NCBI GenBank assembly: GCA_019671135.1
Contig: JAHRHY010000012.1
Coordinates: forward strand, 1,798,001-1,862,000
Length of the DNA stretch: 64,000 bases
From: Linnemannia hyalina
Taxonomy: Eukaryota; Mortierellomycota; Mortierellomycetes; Mortierellales; Mortierellaceae
Reading direction: 5' to 3'
Shown: positions 1 to 13,132 of the stretch, in pieces
Layout: each line of letters begins with the position of its first letter
How positions within the stretch are numbered: position 1 is the stretch's first letter
Translations under genes and position numbers: made by a program
Notes under the pieces: model-generated
What the model saw: the letters and a program-made list of their open reading frames with translations, nothing else
Told to the model about the DNA's origin: nothing
Databases searched by the model: none

Positions 1-2380
1 TGCGGGCGTTACGGACATGGTCGACCGCGTTACCGCTACCGTAGAGCTCGGCGAAGCGGTAGTACGACATCTTGTACATCAGCGACTCGCGCATGGTCTT
101 TGTCGCATCATGATCAACCTTGTACTCGCCGCGGGGCGTGAAGAAGTTGGTCTCCTTGACGTCGTTGGGATAGACTCCCTCGGCGATACGGATCATCCAC
201 AAGAACTTGTTGATGTCGTCGCCAGAGTATCCAATCACTCCGCCAAAGAGAATGAGGACATAGTCCACATCGTGCTGGCGGAGGACCTTGTAAGAGACCT
301 CTTCAGAGGTCGACATGGCCTTGCCAACGGTTGCAATGTGGGTGTTGTTCCAGGTGTTGTTATCGACCAAGGTCGTGACGTTGGCCATACCGGCCATCTG
401 GTAGCCGTAATCCCACCACGACATGACCTTGGCGTCCTCCTTGGTGTTCTTGCGAAGCCAGTAGTACGCCTCACGGAAATCGTCAATGATCATCTGGGAT
501 CCATCTTGCTGGCGGGACGCAAGAACAATCGAGGGGGAAGAGTACGATCCAGAGGTGACGTAGGTGCAGTGCCAGGCAAACATGAACAGGAACCAGGTCA
601 ACTGGAGGATAACCAGCAGGCGAGAGTCCAAGTTGAAGATGGGGAAACGCTTCTTCTCGCTAGAGGCGGCAGACTTGGCGTGGGTCTTGGCTTCAGCATC
701 GGCCGACTTGGCAGCGGCGGCAGCGGCAGCAGCAGCCTTGGCGGCGGTTTTCTTACCGGTGGCCTTGGAATCGGAGGTGGTAGCCTCAATGACGACAGGG
801 GCGGAGGTAGCAGCAGCAGCAATGGCAGGCTTGGTGGAAGCCAAGACGTGCTCCGAGGTCTCGAGGTAGGTGTCCAACAGAGTTGAGTAAGCAATGGCAG
901 CAGAGACACAGACGACAGGAGTAAGGGTCAACATCAAACGGACCATGACACCGGCAAAGTAAGAAGCAAAGACAGAGTAGAGAATGATAAAGACGTGCTC
1001 GTCCTTGAGCTCCTTGAAGCAGAGGTACACTCCAGCAGGGAACAAGAAGATGAGCATCTGAAGATCAAAGAAGAAGGAGGTCCAGGCGGTAGGCTGATGT
1101 TCCGAGACCGAGGCAATGATAGGGATGTGGATCTTGGCGTAGCCAGTATCGTAGAGCGAGTAGAAACGGCCGGTGAAGGGAGCAATGACACCCGAGAAGC
1201 TGAGGATGGTCAAGCCAATGGAGGCAATGACGGCGACAGCAACAATACCACCCTTGAGCAAAGCCCTGAACTGCTTGGGGGGGATATAACCACGGACGAG
1301 CTCGGCAAAGGCATAGAGCTGGAGAAGTCCAAAGACACCCAAGGCGGCCATATGCTCACTAGTGCGGGTAGGCTGGAATCCGACAAAGGGAATCTGCATG
1401 GACAGCAATGTGCCGACGGCACAGAAGGTCGAGTATGAGACGTAGAGGCGGTTCGAGTAACGACCCATCAGCAGCAGAGTGAACGCGTGCAAAGGAAGCA
1501 AGTTGGTAATGAACACGTATCCTCCTATTAGGCGAGGTAAATAATAGAAGGGAGATATCGCGTTAGTTAATACATTCGGGGGGGGGGTTCCTTTTCATTT
1601 TTTTCCCTTTCAAGCTGTCATCCCTCCAATCCTTTGATTCGTCGCAAGCAAGCGAAACGTACCCCAGGCAGAGACCATGTAGAAGTAGAAGAGGGCGGTC
1701 AAGAGTCCAAAGAAGGCGCTTCCAGTCTTGACAGCCTTGATCCACAAGTAGAAGGTGAAAACCAACAAGAAAATGGCGATTCCCTCGTTATCATACGATC
1801 CAGCAACAGAACGCGAGATATAACCGGGTGCAACGCCCAAGAACGCAGCAGCCAGCAAACCAGCCGAGGAGTCCTTCAATTCCTTGGTAAGAAGATAAGC
1901 CGAGAAGGCGGTCAGGCCGGAAAACATGGGGGCGAGGAAGACACAGACGTTGCGAATGTCGACGGGAAAGTTGAAGAAGTGGAGGACGTTGTGGATGAGG
2001 GCAGAGGTGACCATGATGCCGGGGTAAACTGTGCCACCGACGACGCGTCCCAGGGGGTACCATGACTTTTCGTCGAACCAGTTCCAGAAATCGTAGAATC
2101 CGTTCTTCACGAGGTCTATTATGTTGGAAGGTCAATTATGTGAATATAGGCCTATAGCTAACGTGCAAGCAAGGCAAGTAAGTAACAACACCAAAAACAA
2201 ACAAAGAGAGCATAGCGTACGTTGGGTGGTGCGGTAGTTGAACCAGGGGTCGAACTCGTGGATGACCGACTCGAAACGGATGATGGAGAAGAGACGACTG
2301 GAGATGGCGACGATGGCAATCAGGATCAGGATGGTGGGCTTGAGCACCCTTGCGACGGTGCTTGAGCTTTCGGTCGACAT
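1..2380 (-). CDS. STT3: STT3, catalytic subunit of oligosaccharyltransferase (3' end cut by window edge)
   Basis: This is the catalytic ER-membrane subunit that transfers the dolichol-linked glycan to Asn-X-Ser/Thr. I read three exons: 2380-2221, 2115-1663 and 1524 to beyond base 1. All joins use GT-AG and keep frame, giving RTTQ/HLVKNGFY and SAWG/GYVF. The first membrane segment is followed by the conserved [10 protein letters not shown] motif. The signature WWDYGYQ lies at about residue 574 (bases 398-418), followed by a [16 protein letters not shown] stretch. About 712 residues are present; yeast Stt3 has 718, but an Ala/Lys-rich insert at about residues 425-500 (bases 640-870) pushes the signature roughly 55 residues later than in human or yeast. 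The C-terminus lies outside the window. Intron 2 contains a G9 tract near 1579. Family assignment is very secure. Confidence 0.96.
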
Positions 2381-3034
2381 GATGGCTTTCTGCTATGAAG
2401 AGTTATTTCACTTCTATGCGGAGGCAAGGTTGTTTCAACAAGAAAGGAGTGTGGTGTCCAGGTCAGTCGGATGGAATCTCTTTTTTCGAAAAGGGAGGGG
2501 AGGGTTGGTTGGGTGCACTAGCATTAGGCGACCATGGTTCCTGGTTTGGATGTAGACGCGTGTGATCCTGTCCTGTGGGTTGTGTCCTGTGTCGTGGTGT
2601 CGGTTGTTTTTTCGTCTCGCGCCTGTCGTGTTTGCGGTGTCAGGGATAGGTATGTAGTTGGTTGCCAACGAGTACTCACAGGGTGCAACAGCGACAGGTA
2701 GAGAGAGAAAGAGAAAGAGAGAGAGAGAGAGGGAGAAGAGTTGATCGCGAAAGAGGAGGTTGTGGATGGGATAAGAGATGCAAAAGGTCGTCATGATGGA
2801 GAATAATATAAAAGGGAGCGAGCGACTGCAGCCAACCAAACGGCGCCAAAGAGCATCAATCAGGTGGGGAGCAGTCTTTTGTGTTAAACGGTTTCTCTAA
2901 TTGACCGCTCCATCATCTCATCATGTGCAATAAGAGAGGGTTCAGCACATCCTTCTTCCACTCCATTCTAGCGCGATAAAAGTAATAATGCTTTAGTAGA
3001 AATGGTAGATATAACAACGACACTATTAGCGTCG

Positions 3035-6000
3035 CTATTGCGGCTGGTACAGGTGTTGCTGTTGCTGTTGTTGCTGCGACATGTTGCTCGTGCCTGACCA
3101 GCCCAGGACAGACACCCACCCATCATCACCTCCCACTCCAAACACATACTCGTGTGGGTGGAATCCTAAGCTGGTCACCTTGGCCTGTCTCTGTCCAAAC
3201 AATCCCGAGTAAGATCGCACCGTCGACAGTCCATCCCCATTCACATTCCACACCTTGATATACTGCGACGGTGTTCCACTACGAGGTTATGGTGTGAACA
3301 AGATATATAATGTTAATTACCGCATGATTGATTACCTATTAGGTCAGATGCATCTGATATAGAACAGAAAGAATAAAATAAAGACAACGTACCAGGCAAC
3401 AACGGGGGCGTGGTGGTGGAGGTCGAGGGCAGAGACGGTATCTCGGACAGGAATAGTCCTCAAAGCTTCCTGCTGTCGCACATCCCATACCTTGATCGTT
3501 CCATCAACACTGCCTGAGATCAATTCCCGGAACCCTCCTCGTTGCATCCGCACGTTCTGGATCCACGACTTGTGCTTCTTCCATGTCATCACCATCGCGT
3601 CGTGCTGAGGCTGTCGTCGATCATACACTCTCACTGCCCCATCGCCGAATCCAACTACAAAAATATTGCCCGACACCTGGTCACTCGTAATACTTGTCAC
3701 TGGTGCACCCGATCTCGTTGGAATGTCCTATTTTCATTAATATTCATTAGTATGGCAGAGTTAGCTTGTTACATGAAAATTTGGTACAAGAACGACAAGG
3801 ACCAATATCCAAACATGTATACATGATACAACTACTTGATACAAAAAAAAAAACATAGATCAAGAAGGGATGTTCAAAACAAGTAACCTACGCTTATGCA
3901 GAACTCGCGGGCGGCATCCCAAACGCGGATCACACGAGCATCACCACCCACCAACAGCGCGCCTCGTCCCTGTTGCCAGTCCGTGATAGTACCAGTGCCC
4001 TTGCTGCTCGGAAGCATGTCTGTCAACACGCGCCACGAGGTCACAATGTCAGTCTGGTTCTGCTCGTCGTATTTGCGATACAACCTCACCACACCCTCTC
4101 CTATATTGTCATAGCAAATATGAAATGTTCGTTAGAATGGTCCATGCAGCGTATCACAAAAACACAATGGTGAGCGACAGAGACATACCAGATGCGACAA
4201 GAAGCATGGCGACATCTTCTTCGTTGATGAACTTGACGCTGGTGATCGATGTGCCCCTTGGGTTCGAGTTGGAGAATCGGTTCAGTAATTGACCCTCCTT
4301 CCAGTTCCAGACACTATTCACCAAAAATAACACAGTGTAAGTATTAGATGAATTCATATCCACGTGGTACACCGACTTTTCGCGTCATATTTAAAGGCAT
4401 ACCTGAGATTCCGCTTGTCGTCGGCAATGACCATGTGTGGCTCGTAAGAGTGCATGACCAAATGCATCGCCGCCGACTCGTTATTCATCGACTGCACATT
4501 CGTATCCCATTTGCTGGAGCCTAAGTGCGTAGAGGGGTAATATTGGCGGTGGTTAGTTTTCAGCCCTTATATTATTATGTGCGGGTAAATGGACAGAGAA
4601 CCACAAAGAATTCTTACCAGCTTGCTCTCGTTGAGGATGGCACTCGTATATGATCTTTTCGTTCCGCACACGGCGCCAGAGTCGTTCATTATAGTTTACA
4701 CTTCCGGGTTCATCGCCCTCAACGCCCTAGAGAAATGAAATGAATATTAATATTGTGTGTTGTGGTGAGTGAGAGGATACAGTGATACGGTGTTATAAAC
4801 ACAAAGTCAAGAAAATATAATGCGAATGGTGTTACCTTCATTTGCGGCTCCAAAAAGTACTCGCAGCACCAGTCGTAAAAGACCGAATCCAGCTGAGGTC
4901 GAGCTTCCGGATGGTTAGGGTCGGTGGATCCGTTCGTAGTTATTCCATATCCGGTCGCGGCACCATTGGTGGGTGGCAGCGGAGCAAAGGAGGGAGACGA
5001 CTGAATGTAGCCAATATCACCATGGACAGAGCGAGGCCGTGGAGCACCGCTTCCTGCAGATCGCGTCGATCCGCCGACTCCGCCACTGGGTTGCCTGGAA
5101 TCTGTCGCGGCACCGTATCCTGACTCCTGAGCGGACCTTGCAGTTGATGCGGAGGAACCGGCCGATCCCTGCTTTGAGCTTTCCGGGTTGGGGCTGCTCG
5201 AGTAGCCAGGGATATAGTTCTTCAGCGTGACGGCAAGAGATGCTGATCGCTTCAATGTGTTGGCCATCTTGGTCGCTGTCCGGTGGCTCAGAGTTGTGCT
5301 GGAGTAGGAGCGATCTGGATTAGACTGAGGCAGGTTCGACTGCTGGAGAGAGCCCATAGACGACGATGTGAGCGACTGAGTCTTCAGCGCATGTTGCTGC
5401 AGTGCCGACGTCAGAGTTTGGGCAATGGGTCCGGAGAGAAGCTGGAAGTTGACATAGTCGACCAACTTGGATGCAGCTGCGGCAACGCCTCGGTTCGAGT
5501 CAACAGAGAGGCAAAGGAGCGCCTTCCAGATGACCGCATAAACCGCCTGTTGTCCTGTCTTGTCCTGTCGATCGTCCACAACCTTGAACTTTTGTTCCCG
5601 CTTGCCTCCAGATCCAGCCAACTGATGCTCCGATGACAACAACTCCGACGCGACCGTGATAAAAACGTTTAGGTGGTCAAACACCAGCGATGACAAAAAG
5701 ATGACGAGCTCTTTGCGAACGATCGGAGAGGCATCGGTGGTGGCGACAAGAGCACTCATCGCCAGACTGTTCTGCAACTGGATCACCTGCTCGTTGTGAT
5801 CCAAGTTGCTGACAAAGGTGCCCAAAGACCACATTGCTGCCGCCCGGACCTCTGGGATAGGGTCAGAGAGGATCATCGTCAACCTCTCATGGGCAAGAAG
5901 CTGAAGACCGACACCCTTGGCCTCATTGTAGTTCCTCCAGAGCTGACCGATGCACAAGCACGCCCATTGTCTCAAGAGGTGGTCGCCATCTGCCACATGG

Positions 6001-7898
6001 GTGAGACAGTACTGGATGACTTGCTGTTTCAAACAGGCCTGCTGTCCTTGTGGGAAATCGCGGCAGAACGTGGCGAGAATGAATGCGCACATGGCACGGT
6101 GCTCAGACACATTTCGGAGAGGCATGCCCGCATTGACGCCTAAAATGCCGACAAAGTAAACAAATCCACTGTCCTTGAGCAAGTCGTTCTGGAAGGACCG
6201 GTCGACAGCCAAAAGTCGCGCCCAAATAAAGACCAAGACCGGCTTGAGATCGGCGGCTGGACTCTGGAGGAGCTTGAGGACGTAAGGAGAGATACCGACT
6301 GCCAGTGCATGGTTGACAGCCCAGGGTCCGAGGTCCAAGAACTGACTCAGGAGGAGAAGGGCACGAAGACGATGAACTTGACTCAGCAACACTTGGAGCA
6401 CAATCGCCAGCTGCTCCGGTGCCTCATGTGAGGGACTGCCATGGCCCAGCCAGACTTCAAACGCCATTAGTTGCTCGGTAAAGAACATGCTCGGCTGGTA
6501 TTCTACTGGCGACGCGCTTCCTTCCGACTGGAGCAACGCCGGCAACTGGGCAAGGCACATGTCAAGGGCAAGGTCCCAAGAGTCCCACATGGGGTGCTGG
6601 TGTGTTGGAGGTAATGCTGGGGAAGACATGGGCGTGCACTTCTGAGATCGCATGATGCGGTCGGCCAGCAGGTAGTTGCGGAATAACGCGGCCACCATGA
6701 GATCCTGCCTGAACAATGTCTTGAATAAATCGCGAGAGAGGACGTTCCATGCGATCGTATCCGTGATGGATGTAAAGATCCAGTTGAGCTCTCCAAGTGG
6801 GGTCCTGCGATCGTTCAGCTTTCCTGGAATTCGGGTGACCATGTCGACAGTGACGTTGTGGAGGAGAGGGTGTTGGAGGACAAACCAACGAAGGGCAATC
6901 TCGATGGGTGTGGTCAGACAGGCTGTAAAGATATCGGCGGGAAGGTCAGGGTTCATAGGCAGCCATTCGTCGGGTCCACAGGCGGCTAGTTGGATGCAGT
7001 CTCGAAGAGGGGGTGCGGGGACAGTTCCTGGAGGTTGGGGTGATGCCTGCTTGGCGGCATCCAAATCGCGTTTTTCGGCAAAGCGATTGAAGGAGAGGAG
7101 GATGTTCCCTGCAGCGGAGCAGTCGTAGACGTAGATGCAGGGCGATCCAAGCCAGCTCTGGAGATCCAACAAGGACACGGGTATATATTGGGTATAGTTT
7201 TTGTTGAAGACCCAAATCTCGCCGCTGGACGTTGGTTTGGGGACTCCGTGTCCGTTATAGTGAAAGAGGATACGCTCCTCCTTGGCGTTGCGTCTCAACA
7301 CGCAGCACAGCTTCTTGGTGTCCTCCATTGAGGGATCCAGCGCAGCCTTGTAACGGGCGCGGGGTTGCCACACCTCATACTGGGCCTGAAGCGCCTTTCC
7401 AATGTTTTCCAGTGATTTTGGGACAGGGAGGAGAAAGGGGTCGATCCAGGCCTCGAGTTTGGCGCAAGGGTTGGTCTTTACGACATCTGGGGGGTCGATA
7501 CCGATGTTGAGGCAGAGGACCAGGGCGACCGAAATGGTCTTGAGCTTTTCTCGCATGCGCCAGTCCTGGAGCGGGTCCCATTCCCTGAGGGTGATCTCTG
7601 CGTCGTGTCCTGTAGTGACCTCGTGTCGCTTGTCGGTGTAGAACATGTAGTAGACGTGCTCTGGAGGGAGGCCGTTCTCGTCAAAGTCGAGTTCGAAGCC
7701 GTGGCGGAAGAGGTAGGACTCGTCCTCGTCGCCGTCGAGGACTTCGCCCTGTCTCCTGAAGCCGTCTCGGACATCTTGGATGATCACCTCGGTGTCGTCT
7801 TCCTGTTCGTTAGCAGAGTTCATGCCGGCATTTACAAGCGTGCTGTTGGTGCTTCGTGCGTCGTCGTTGTTGTCGTTATCGTTCTGTCTTGGCCGCAT
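3035..7898 (-). CDS. KOG1: Raptor/KOG1, scaffold subunit of TORC1
   Basis: Raptor recruits substrates to the TOR kinase at the vacuole/lysosome. Seven exons (7898-4836, 4726-4618, 4520-4403, 4313-4189, 4100-3892, 3727-3393, 3278-3035) sum to 4203 nt, exactly 1401 codons, giving 1400 aa; every join is GT-AG and in frame. The raptor N-terminal caspase-like domain (about residues 100-270) has NGHGVP with His217 and YDCSAAG with Cys260, the pseudo-catalytic dyad. Helical HEAT-type sequence covers about 450-830. A Ser/Gly/Pro-rich linker follows at about 860-1000, where phosphorylation sites cluster in the family. The last six exons encode seven-bladed WD40 sequence (IKVWDVR, VRVYDRR, IRVWDAA). 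The protein ends in a short poly-Gln tract. Length matches fungal KOG1/Mip1 (1.3-1.6 kb codons). Confidence 0.96.
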
Positions 7899-10350
7899 CC
7901 TTTGTGTGGTCGGTCTCCAGAACTATTAACTATCGGATTATCCGTCACACGCCGAGTCCCTTATCCTGAACTGTGAGCTTCCGTTGGCTATATGATATGA
8001 AGGAGAAGCGTAACGGGTCAGCTTGTCAAGTCGTTACTTGCAATAAGACGGAGCTGTTGTGTTGTGACATTATGGACACGCGCAGTCTATTTGCAGTGAT
8101 ACGGCGAAGCAGCGGGACTTTTTTTTTCTTCTTTTCTGTGCATTACCTCAGAGGATGCGTTTTTTATTTTTTTTTGAGTGAAGGTATGTGTTATTCGTAA
8201 AACGCCCAGATTGGTAGTGTTGGCGGTATGCTTTCGTTATATATATATATTATTATTTTTTGGTGTTTTTATGAATGAGACGTTGGATGGAGAAAGTGGA
8301 GGAGGAGTAGGAGAGGGGAGTGAGTGATGGGAGAGTGTGAGAGCATAGCGACGGACATGCTGGCAAGCGGGCGAGACAACTCGTGAAAAAGAACGACACT
8401 GTTAATTAACAGTCCAAATCTACATTCAGGCTAGTTAACGACACGGTATACTATCTTGTCGCATATACTGTGCATAGATCGCCATTGTCCTCTGTTTGGG
8501 GCAAGCGAACAAGAAGACAAACACTCCACTCAGTTGACGACAAGAAAATAACGCACCCAACCGAAAAGACTCCGGGGGTGAGTGCTACAAGGTCGAGCCG
8601 CTTAGTTTTTTTGTGCATATGTGAATGCCTTCTATCTCGCTGTTTGTTGTTGAAGAACACATGTATATATCTGGGCAATTGACTCAACATGAAAGGCAGG
8701 AAGGACAAGGCAACTCAAGCAGGTTAGAGTAGCGTAGAGGGCCATCGGGGGGAAAAAAAGAAGAAAGAGGCCACAACGGCGGCCCGTCAGTCATTGCATT
8801 GATACCCAGGAAGACAGAAAGCTATAGATACGATGTATGGCCTGATGTTGGCTGAAATGAAAAAAAAGTAGAGCATCAGACAGCACAAAGGATACCCATG
8901 GGGAATGTTGACCGGAGCTGAGGGGATTGTAAATGGCAGTGAGACTGCGATCAACGGACAAGACCAGCCCCAGTGGGCACAGTTCATTATCTTTGCTTGG
9001 TCACTTTTCATTGCCCACTCTCACCTCACCTCATTTTTCACTTTTACAAAGAAAAAACGAAAAGAAAAAAAAAAAGTGAGCTGAGCTGGAGAGGAACAGA
9101 AAGAGAGTTGACTCGACCGAGGAAAGGAGGGGGAGCCAAGACAGACTCATAGACAGACTCATCGACAGAGAGGCAGACAGACAAGACAGACTCATAGACA
9201 GACTCATCGAGACAGACTGCCCCAAAAAAGACGATGCACATAGCCCTGAATGACCTTTCTACGTTTTCTTGCTCTTTTATTTGCTTACACGCTCCACTAC
9301 CCTGTCATTCAGCCACGGAGGCAGCCAAAAGAAAAAAGTGTCGATCGAATCCTTTTTCGCCGCTCGGACAGACAGGCGTCAAGCGGAAATAGAACTTGAC
9401 TATGGCGCGATACGAAAAAAATAAATAAATGATGGTGTGAGTCCTCAATAATGAAAGGCGGCTTGGTGGGGGTAAAGGAAGAGGAGTCAGGGGCCAATTG
9501 GGTGTTCCAACCAAGGACGGGTGCCGTATCGTTATTGTTTTTTCGTATCGGCCAAATTTTTTTTTGTTGGTTCCCCAAAAAATGGACAGGGGCAAAGGAG
9601 TTTGTTGAATTGGAAGGAGAGGGAAATGAGAACCCACCCACCACTTTCTTTTTTGCAGAGAAGGAAGGAACCAATCGACAGCTGTGTCCATGTGCATCCA
9701 ACTCTGAAGAGTGAGGTCTTTTCAGTGAACAAACAGCATATCGAATAAGTGACCAAGGAACAGCACTTGTTTATCAAGTAAAAAGGGTTGGGTCGTTTAG
9801 TCAGTCAGTCGGGGAGTAAGGTTGGTTGGTTGGTTGGCTGAATTTATTTTTGTTGAGAGACAAGTGCCGTAGTAACTCCTGTTCATATCAAATCATATCA
9901 TATCGACATAGCTGTTCGCTGTTAGCTGTTTGTTCAATTGCTCATAATTCCAGCGACTCAACGACCCACCCAATTCCACCCAACCCAACCCAACCCAACC
10001 CAACCCACGGAGCAAAAAAGTAAAAAAAATAACCGTTCACTCCACCCATGGGTCATCGTATGTGTATGTGTGTATGTGTGTATGTGTGTATGAGTATTGC
10101 GAGTCCCTTATGTTATCCTCTCCGTCCGTTCCCTCCCTTGATCCATCACTCCCCAACCATCGTTTGTTATCAGTGCGCACAACCAACCAACAATCACCAA
10201 CCATCAGCAAGCCAAATAATCACCACATAAAACCCCCTTTTGCTCTTTTTCATTTTTCTTCTTCTTCTTCATTACTCTCTTCTCCCCTTCCTTCTCTGTT
10301 CTCTTAACTCCCTCTTTCCCTCCCTCCCCTACTCTAATAACTATTCTAAA
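7899..10350. other. Intergenic, no supported gene
   Basis: This 2.45 kb lies between the divergent starts of KOG1 and YHM2 and probably holds both promoters. It has T/A-rich tracts, a (TA)n near 8240, two copies of an ACAGACTCATAGACAGACTC-type direct repeat around 9140-9215, a CCCAA pentamer array near 9978-10006 and a TGTATG array near 10060-10092. Open frames here are low-complexity and carry no recognisable domain. Confidence 0.6.
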
Positions 10351-12359
10351 ATGACTGTTGCTGTTGCTTCCACAACTATCCCTGGCCCTGCCACCACCAA
10401 GAAAAAGGTCAACTTTGCCAACCTCGGCGTCGGTGCTGCCATGAACATGTTCGAGGTCACTACCCTTGGCCAGCCCTTCGAGGTCATCAAGACCCAACTC
10501 GCCGCCAACCGTCAGGACAACATGGCCACCGCCTTCAAGAGAATCTACCAGCGTGGTGGAATCGCCGGCTTCTATCAAGGGTACGTCTCTCTTCTACTTT
10601 TTTTTCTTCTTTTTATTTCAGGACTCGGCACAACCTAACCAGAAACAAACAAGAACACACACACATACACGCAACAACAACAACTGCAACGCAAGACTGA
10701 TGAGAAAAGAATACACAGAGAGTCATAAAGGGGAATGAGTCTAAAAGGGAATGGACGAATGGATGGATGGACAACGACGAGTGAGTGTGGCCTGTTGCGC
10801 TGGGTGAGTGGGCGGAGCTTGTTGGGTTGCGGACTGCTCTTGATTAAGAGTAGCAGAGAGACCCTTTTGTATGTAAAGATAAACCCAGACGGGGTTTGGA
10901 TGGGGCAGACAGGGTGGTGCCACCATCTTCCGGGCACTCCGTATCTCCTCTCTCTCTCACCCTATGCGCGTTCTCTCTCTGTCGCTGTGACCGGGGTTGG
11001 GACTTGGAAAGGGTATCTCATCCTTCAACTTGGCTTGATTGGACTTGACTGACGACTACTACAACTACCCAAGACAGCGACAACATCGGCAACAGCGGAT
11101 GGACATGGACACTTGGACAATGAACACTGGACGCAGCAACGATAAAGCCTTGAGCCACGTCCAGGACTCTTATCCGCCCTTCCGGACTTGCCTCGGGAAA
11201 CGTAGTCAGGATGGATCTTTTCCTTTTTCTCTCTCAGCCTTTACTTTTATCAAACGATACTCAGCCGAAAGCAACCGACACATACGATAATCAGAGCAGA
11301 ATCAGTCAAGACGATCCGATACAATCGACAATTGACAACAGACATCGAGGATCCAAAGGGCATTGCCGATGACCCATACATTATATCCCGAAAAGATGAG
11401 ATCCGGAAATGCGACAAAAGGAAACAGCAGAGCAGTAAGGGGAGAGTGACCGTTGTTGTTGTGCGTGGGATCTGTGGGTGCAATTTCACTTTTACTGTTT
11501 GTGTGTGTGGATGTCTGTGTGCATGTTTCTGGTTTATTACCCTGGCGGCCTTTTCTTTCATTTTCATATGACATGAAAAAAGCAACTCCCTCTCCCTGCT
11601 GTACCATCTCTGTGTGACTAATCACATCTCGTCCCTTTTATTTGTTTACATCATGCAAATAGAATGATCCCTTGGGCGTGGATTGAGGCTAGCACAAAGG
11701 GCGCCGTGTTGATCTTTGCCGCCGGAGAGATCGAGTACGTCGCTTTGGGCTCTGGCATCTCGCCCTTTGCCGCCGGTCTCGTCGGAGGCATGGGAGGCGG
11801 TCTCGCCCAGGCATACACCACCATGGGATTCTGCACATTCATGAAGACCGTCGAGATCACCCGTCACAAGGCCACCGGCCCCAGCGTCTCGACCTTTGCC
11901 GTCGCCTCAGAGATCTTCAAGCGCGAGGGTATCCGTGGTATCAACAAGGGTGTCAACGCCGTTGCCGTCCGTCAGTGCACCAACTGGGGATCCCGTCTCG
12001 GTCTCTCCCGTCTCGCCGAAGAGACCATCCGCAAGCTCCGTGGCCCAGAGACCTCACACTTGCCCCTCACCGGCTGGGAAAAGATTGCCGCCTCGGCCAT
12101 CGGTGGAGGTCTCTCGATCTGGAATCAGCCCATCGAGGTTATCCGCGTCGAGATGCAGTCCCAGCTCAAGACCACAGGACGCCCAGAAAAGATGACCATC
12201 GCTAACTGTGCTCGCTGGATCTGGCAGACCAACGGCTTGAAGGGCTTCTACCGTGGCTCCGTCCCCCGTTTCGGACTCGGCATGTGGCAGACAATCTGCA
12301 TGGTCGCTGGAGGAGATGCCCTCAAAAAGTTTGTCAACGAAAAGTACGCCAAGCACTAA
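10351..12359 (+). CDS. YHM2: YHM2-type mitochondrial citrate/oxoglutarate carrier
   Basis: This inner-membrane carrier exchanges citrate for 2-oxoglutarate and in yeast also binds mtDNA. There are two exons, 10351-10580 and 11663-12359 (927 nt, 308 aa), joined in frame as YQG/MIPWAWIEAS. Yeast Yhm2 has the same near-invariant runs: EVTTLGQP, IPWAWIEASTKGAVL, TMGFCT, MKTVEITRHK, NKGVNAVA, NWGSR and the C-terminal AKH. Carrier signatures are visible as QPFEVIK and QPIEVIR. The ATG follows a pyrimidine-rich leader with no in-frame upstream ATG before a stop. The single intron is 1082 nt, far longer than the 50-150 nt introns elsewhere in the window. Confidence 0.96.
10581..11662 (+). other. Unusually long intron of YHM2
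   Basis: The donor is GTACGT and the acceptor is AAATAG. At 1082 nt it is about ten times the local norm. I see no domain-bearing open frame on either strand and no transposon termini, only CA-rich and CTCT-rich low complexity. Confidence 0.7.
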
Positions 12360-13132
12360 GTACCGACACACCTTTTCTCTTCTCTAGATACCCCTTCCTT
12401 TCCCTTCTCTTTCAACTTTTGACGTCTTTTTGCTTTTATTCCATTGCGTCGTCTTTTTTTCTTCTTTTTTTGTTTGTTTGCTCCCCTCCAACCTCCTTCC
12501 TCTCTCATTCACCTGTATATCTATCCTTTTCTTCCTTCGACCCCACATCCACATTCCTTCAATTGCCTCTCTTGGAAGGAGGAGAATGCTCATGTCCCTC
12601 CACGTAATAAAAAAAGTGGCCTATCCTTGGTTCACCATTCTTCAAACAGACACAAACAAGCGCGACCACAAACACAAACAAACAAACAAACAAACAAACA
12701 AAACACCAACAGAAAGTGTGTATGCATAGACATGTGTCTGTTCGTGTCCCTGTCCCTGTAACATCTTTGCTCTCTTTATTCGACGAATGACGATCAGCGC
12801 CAGCAGCACTGCAGACATTTTGAACATCATTGGTCATAAGCCGTCAACAGCCAACAGTCGTTAGACTACCATGCAAGTTGGAGATGCTTGTGCTCGCACT
12901 CGGATTCTTAGCAATAGCACCCACGTGAAAGAAAATAGACCACAATAGGATGCAAAAAGACAGAAGGTTATTAATGCAAAAGGTGTGTGGTTGTGTTATA
13001 TTATGATGATGTTCAGATTCAATGCTAATGGGGCCCGCGTTCCATGCGTCAAAAAGCGAAAGCCCGTGTTTTTTTCATTTTTTTTTTCTTTTAAAACTAC
13101 TGTTCTCAAAATCTCTTTCAAGAAAGGAACTT
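12360..13132. other. Intergenic between convergent YHM2 and PWP1
   Basis: This is 3' flanking sequence of two converging genes. It holds a CAAA array at about 12671-12702 and pyrimidine tracts. No gene is supported. Confidence 0.6.

Noticed and set aside
9031..9777. Several overlapping open frames on both strands
   Set aside because: They come from repeated GACAGACTCAT units and purine tracts, have no domain and contradict one another.
9978..10006. CCCAA array, resembling a telomeric repeat
   Set aside because: Only about five units inside a gene-rich region; wrong unit for fungal TTAGGG telomeres.
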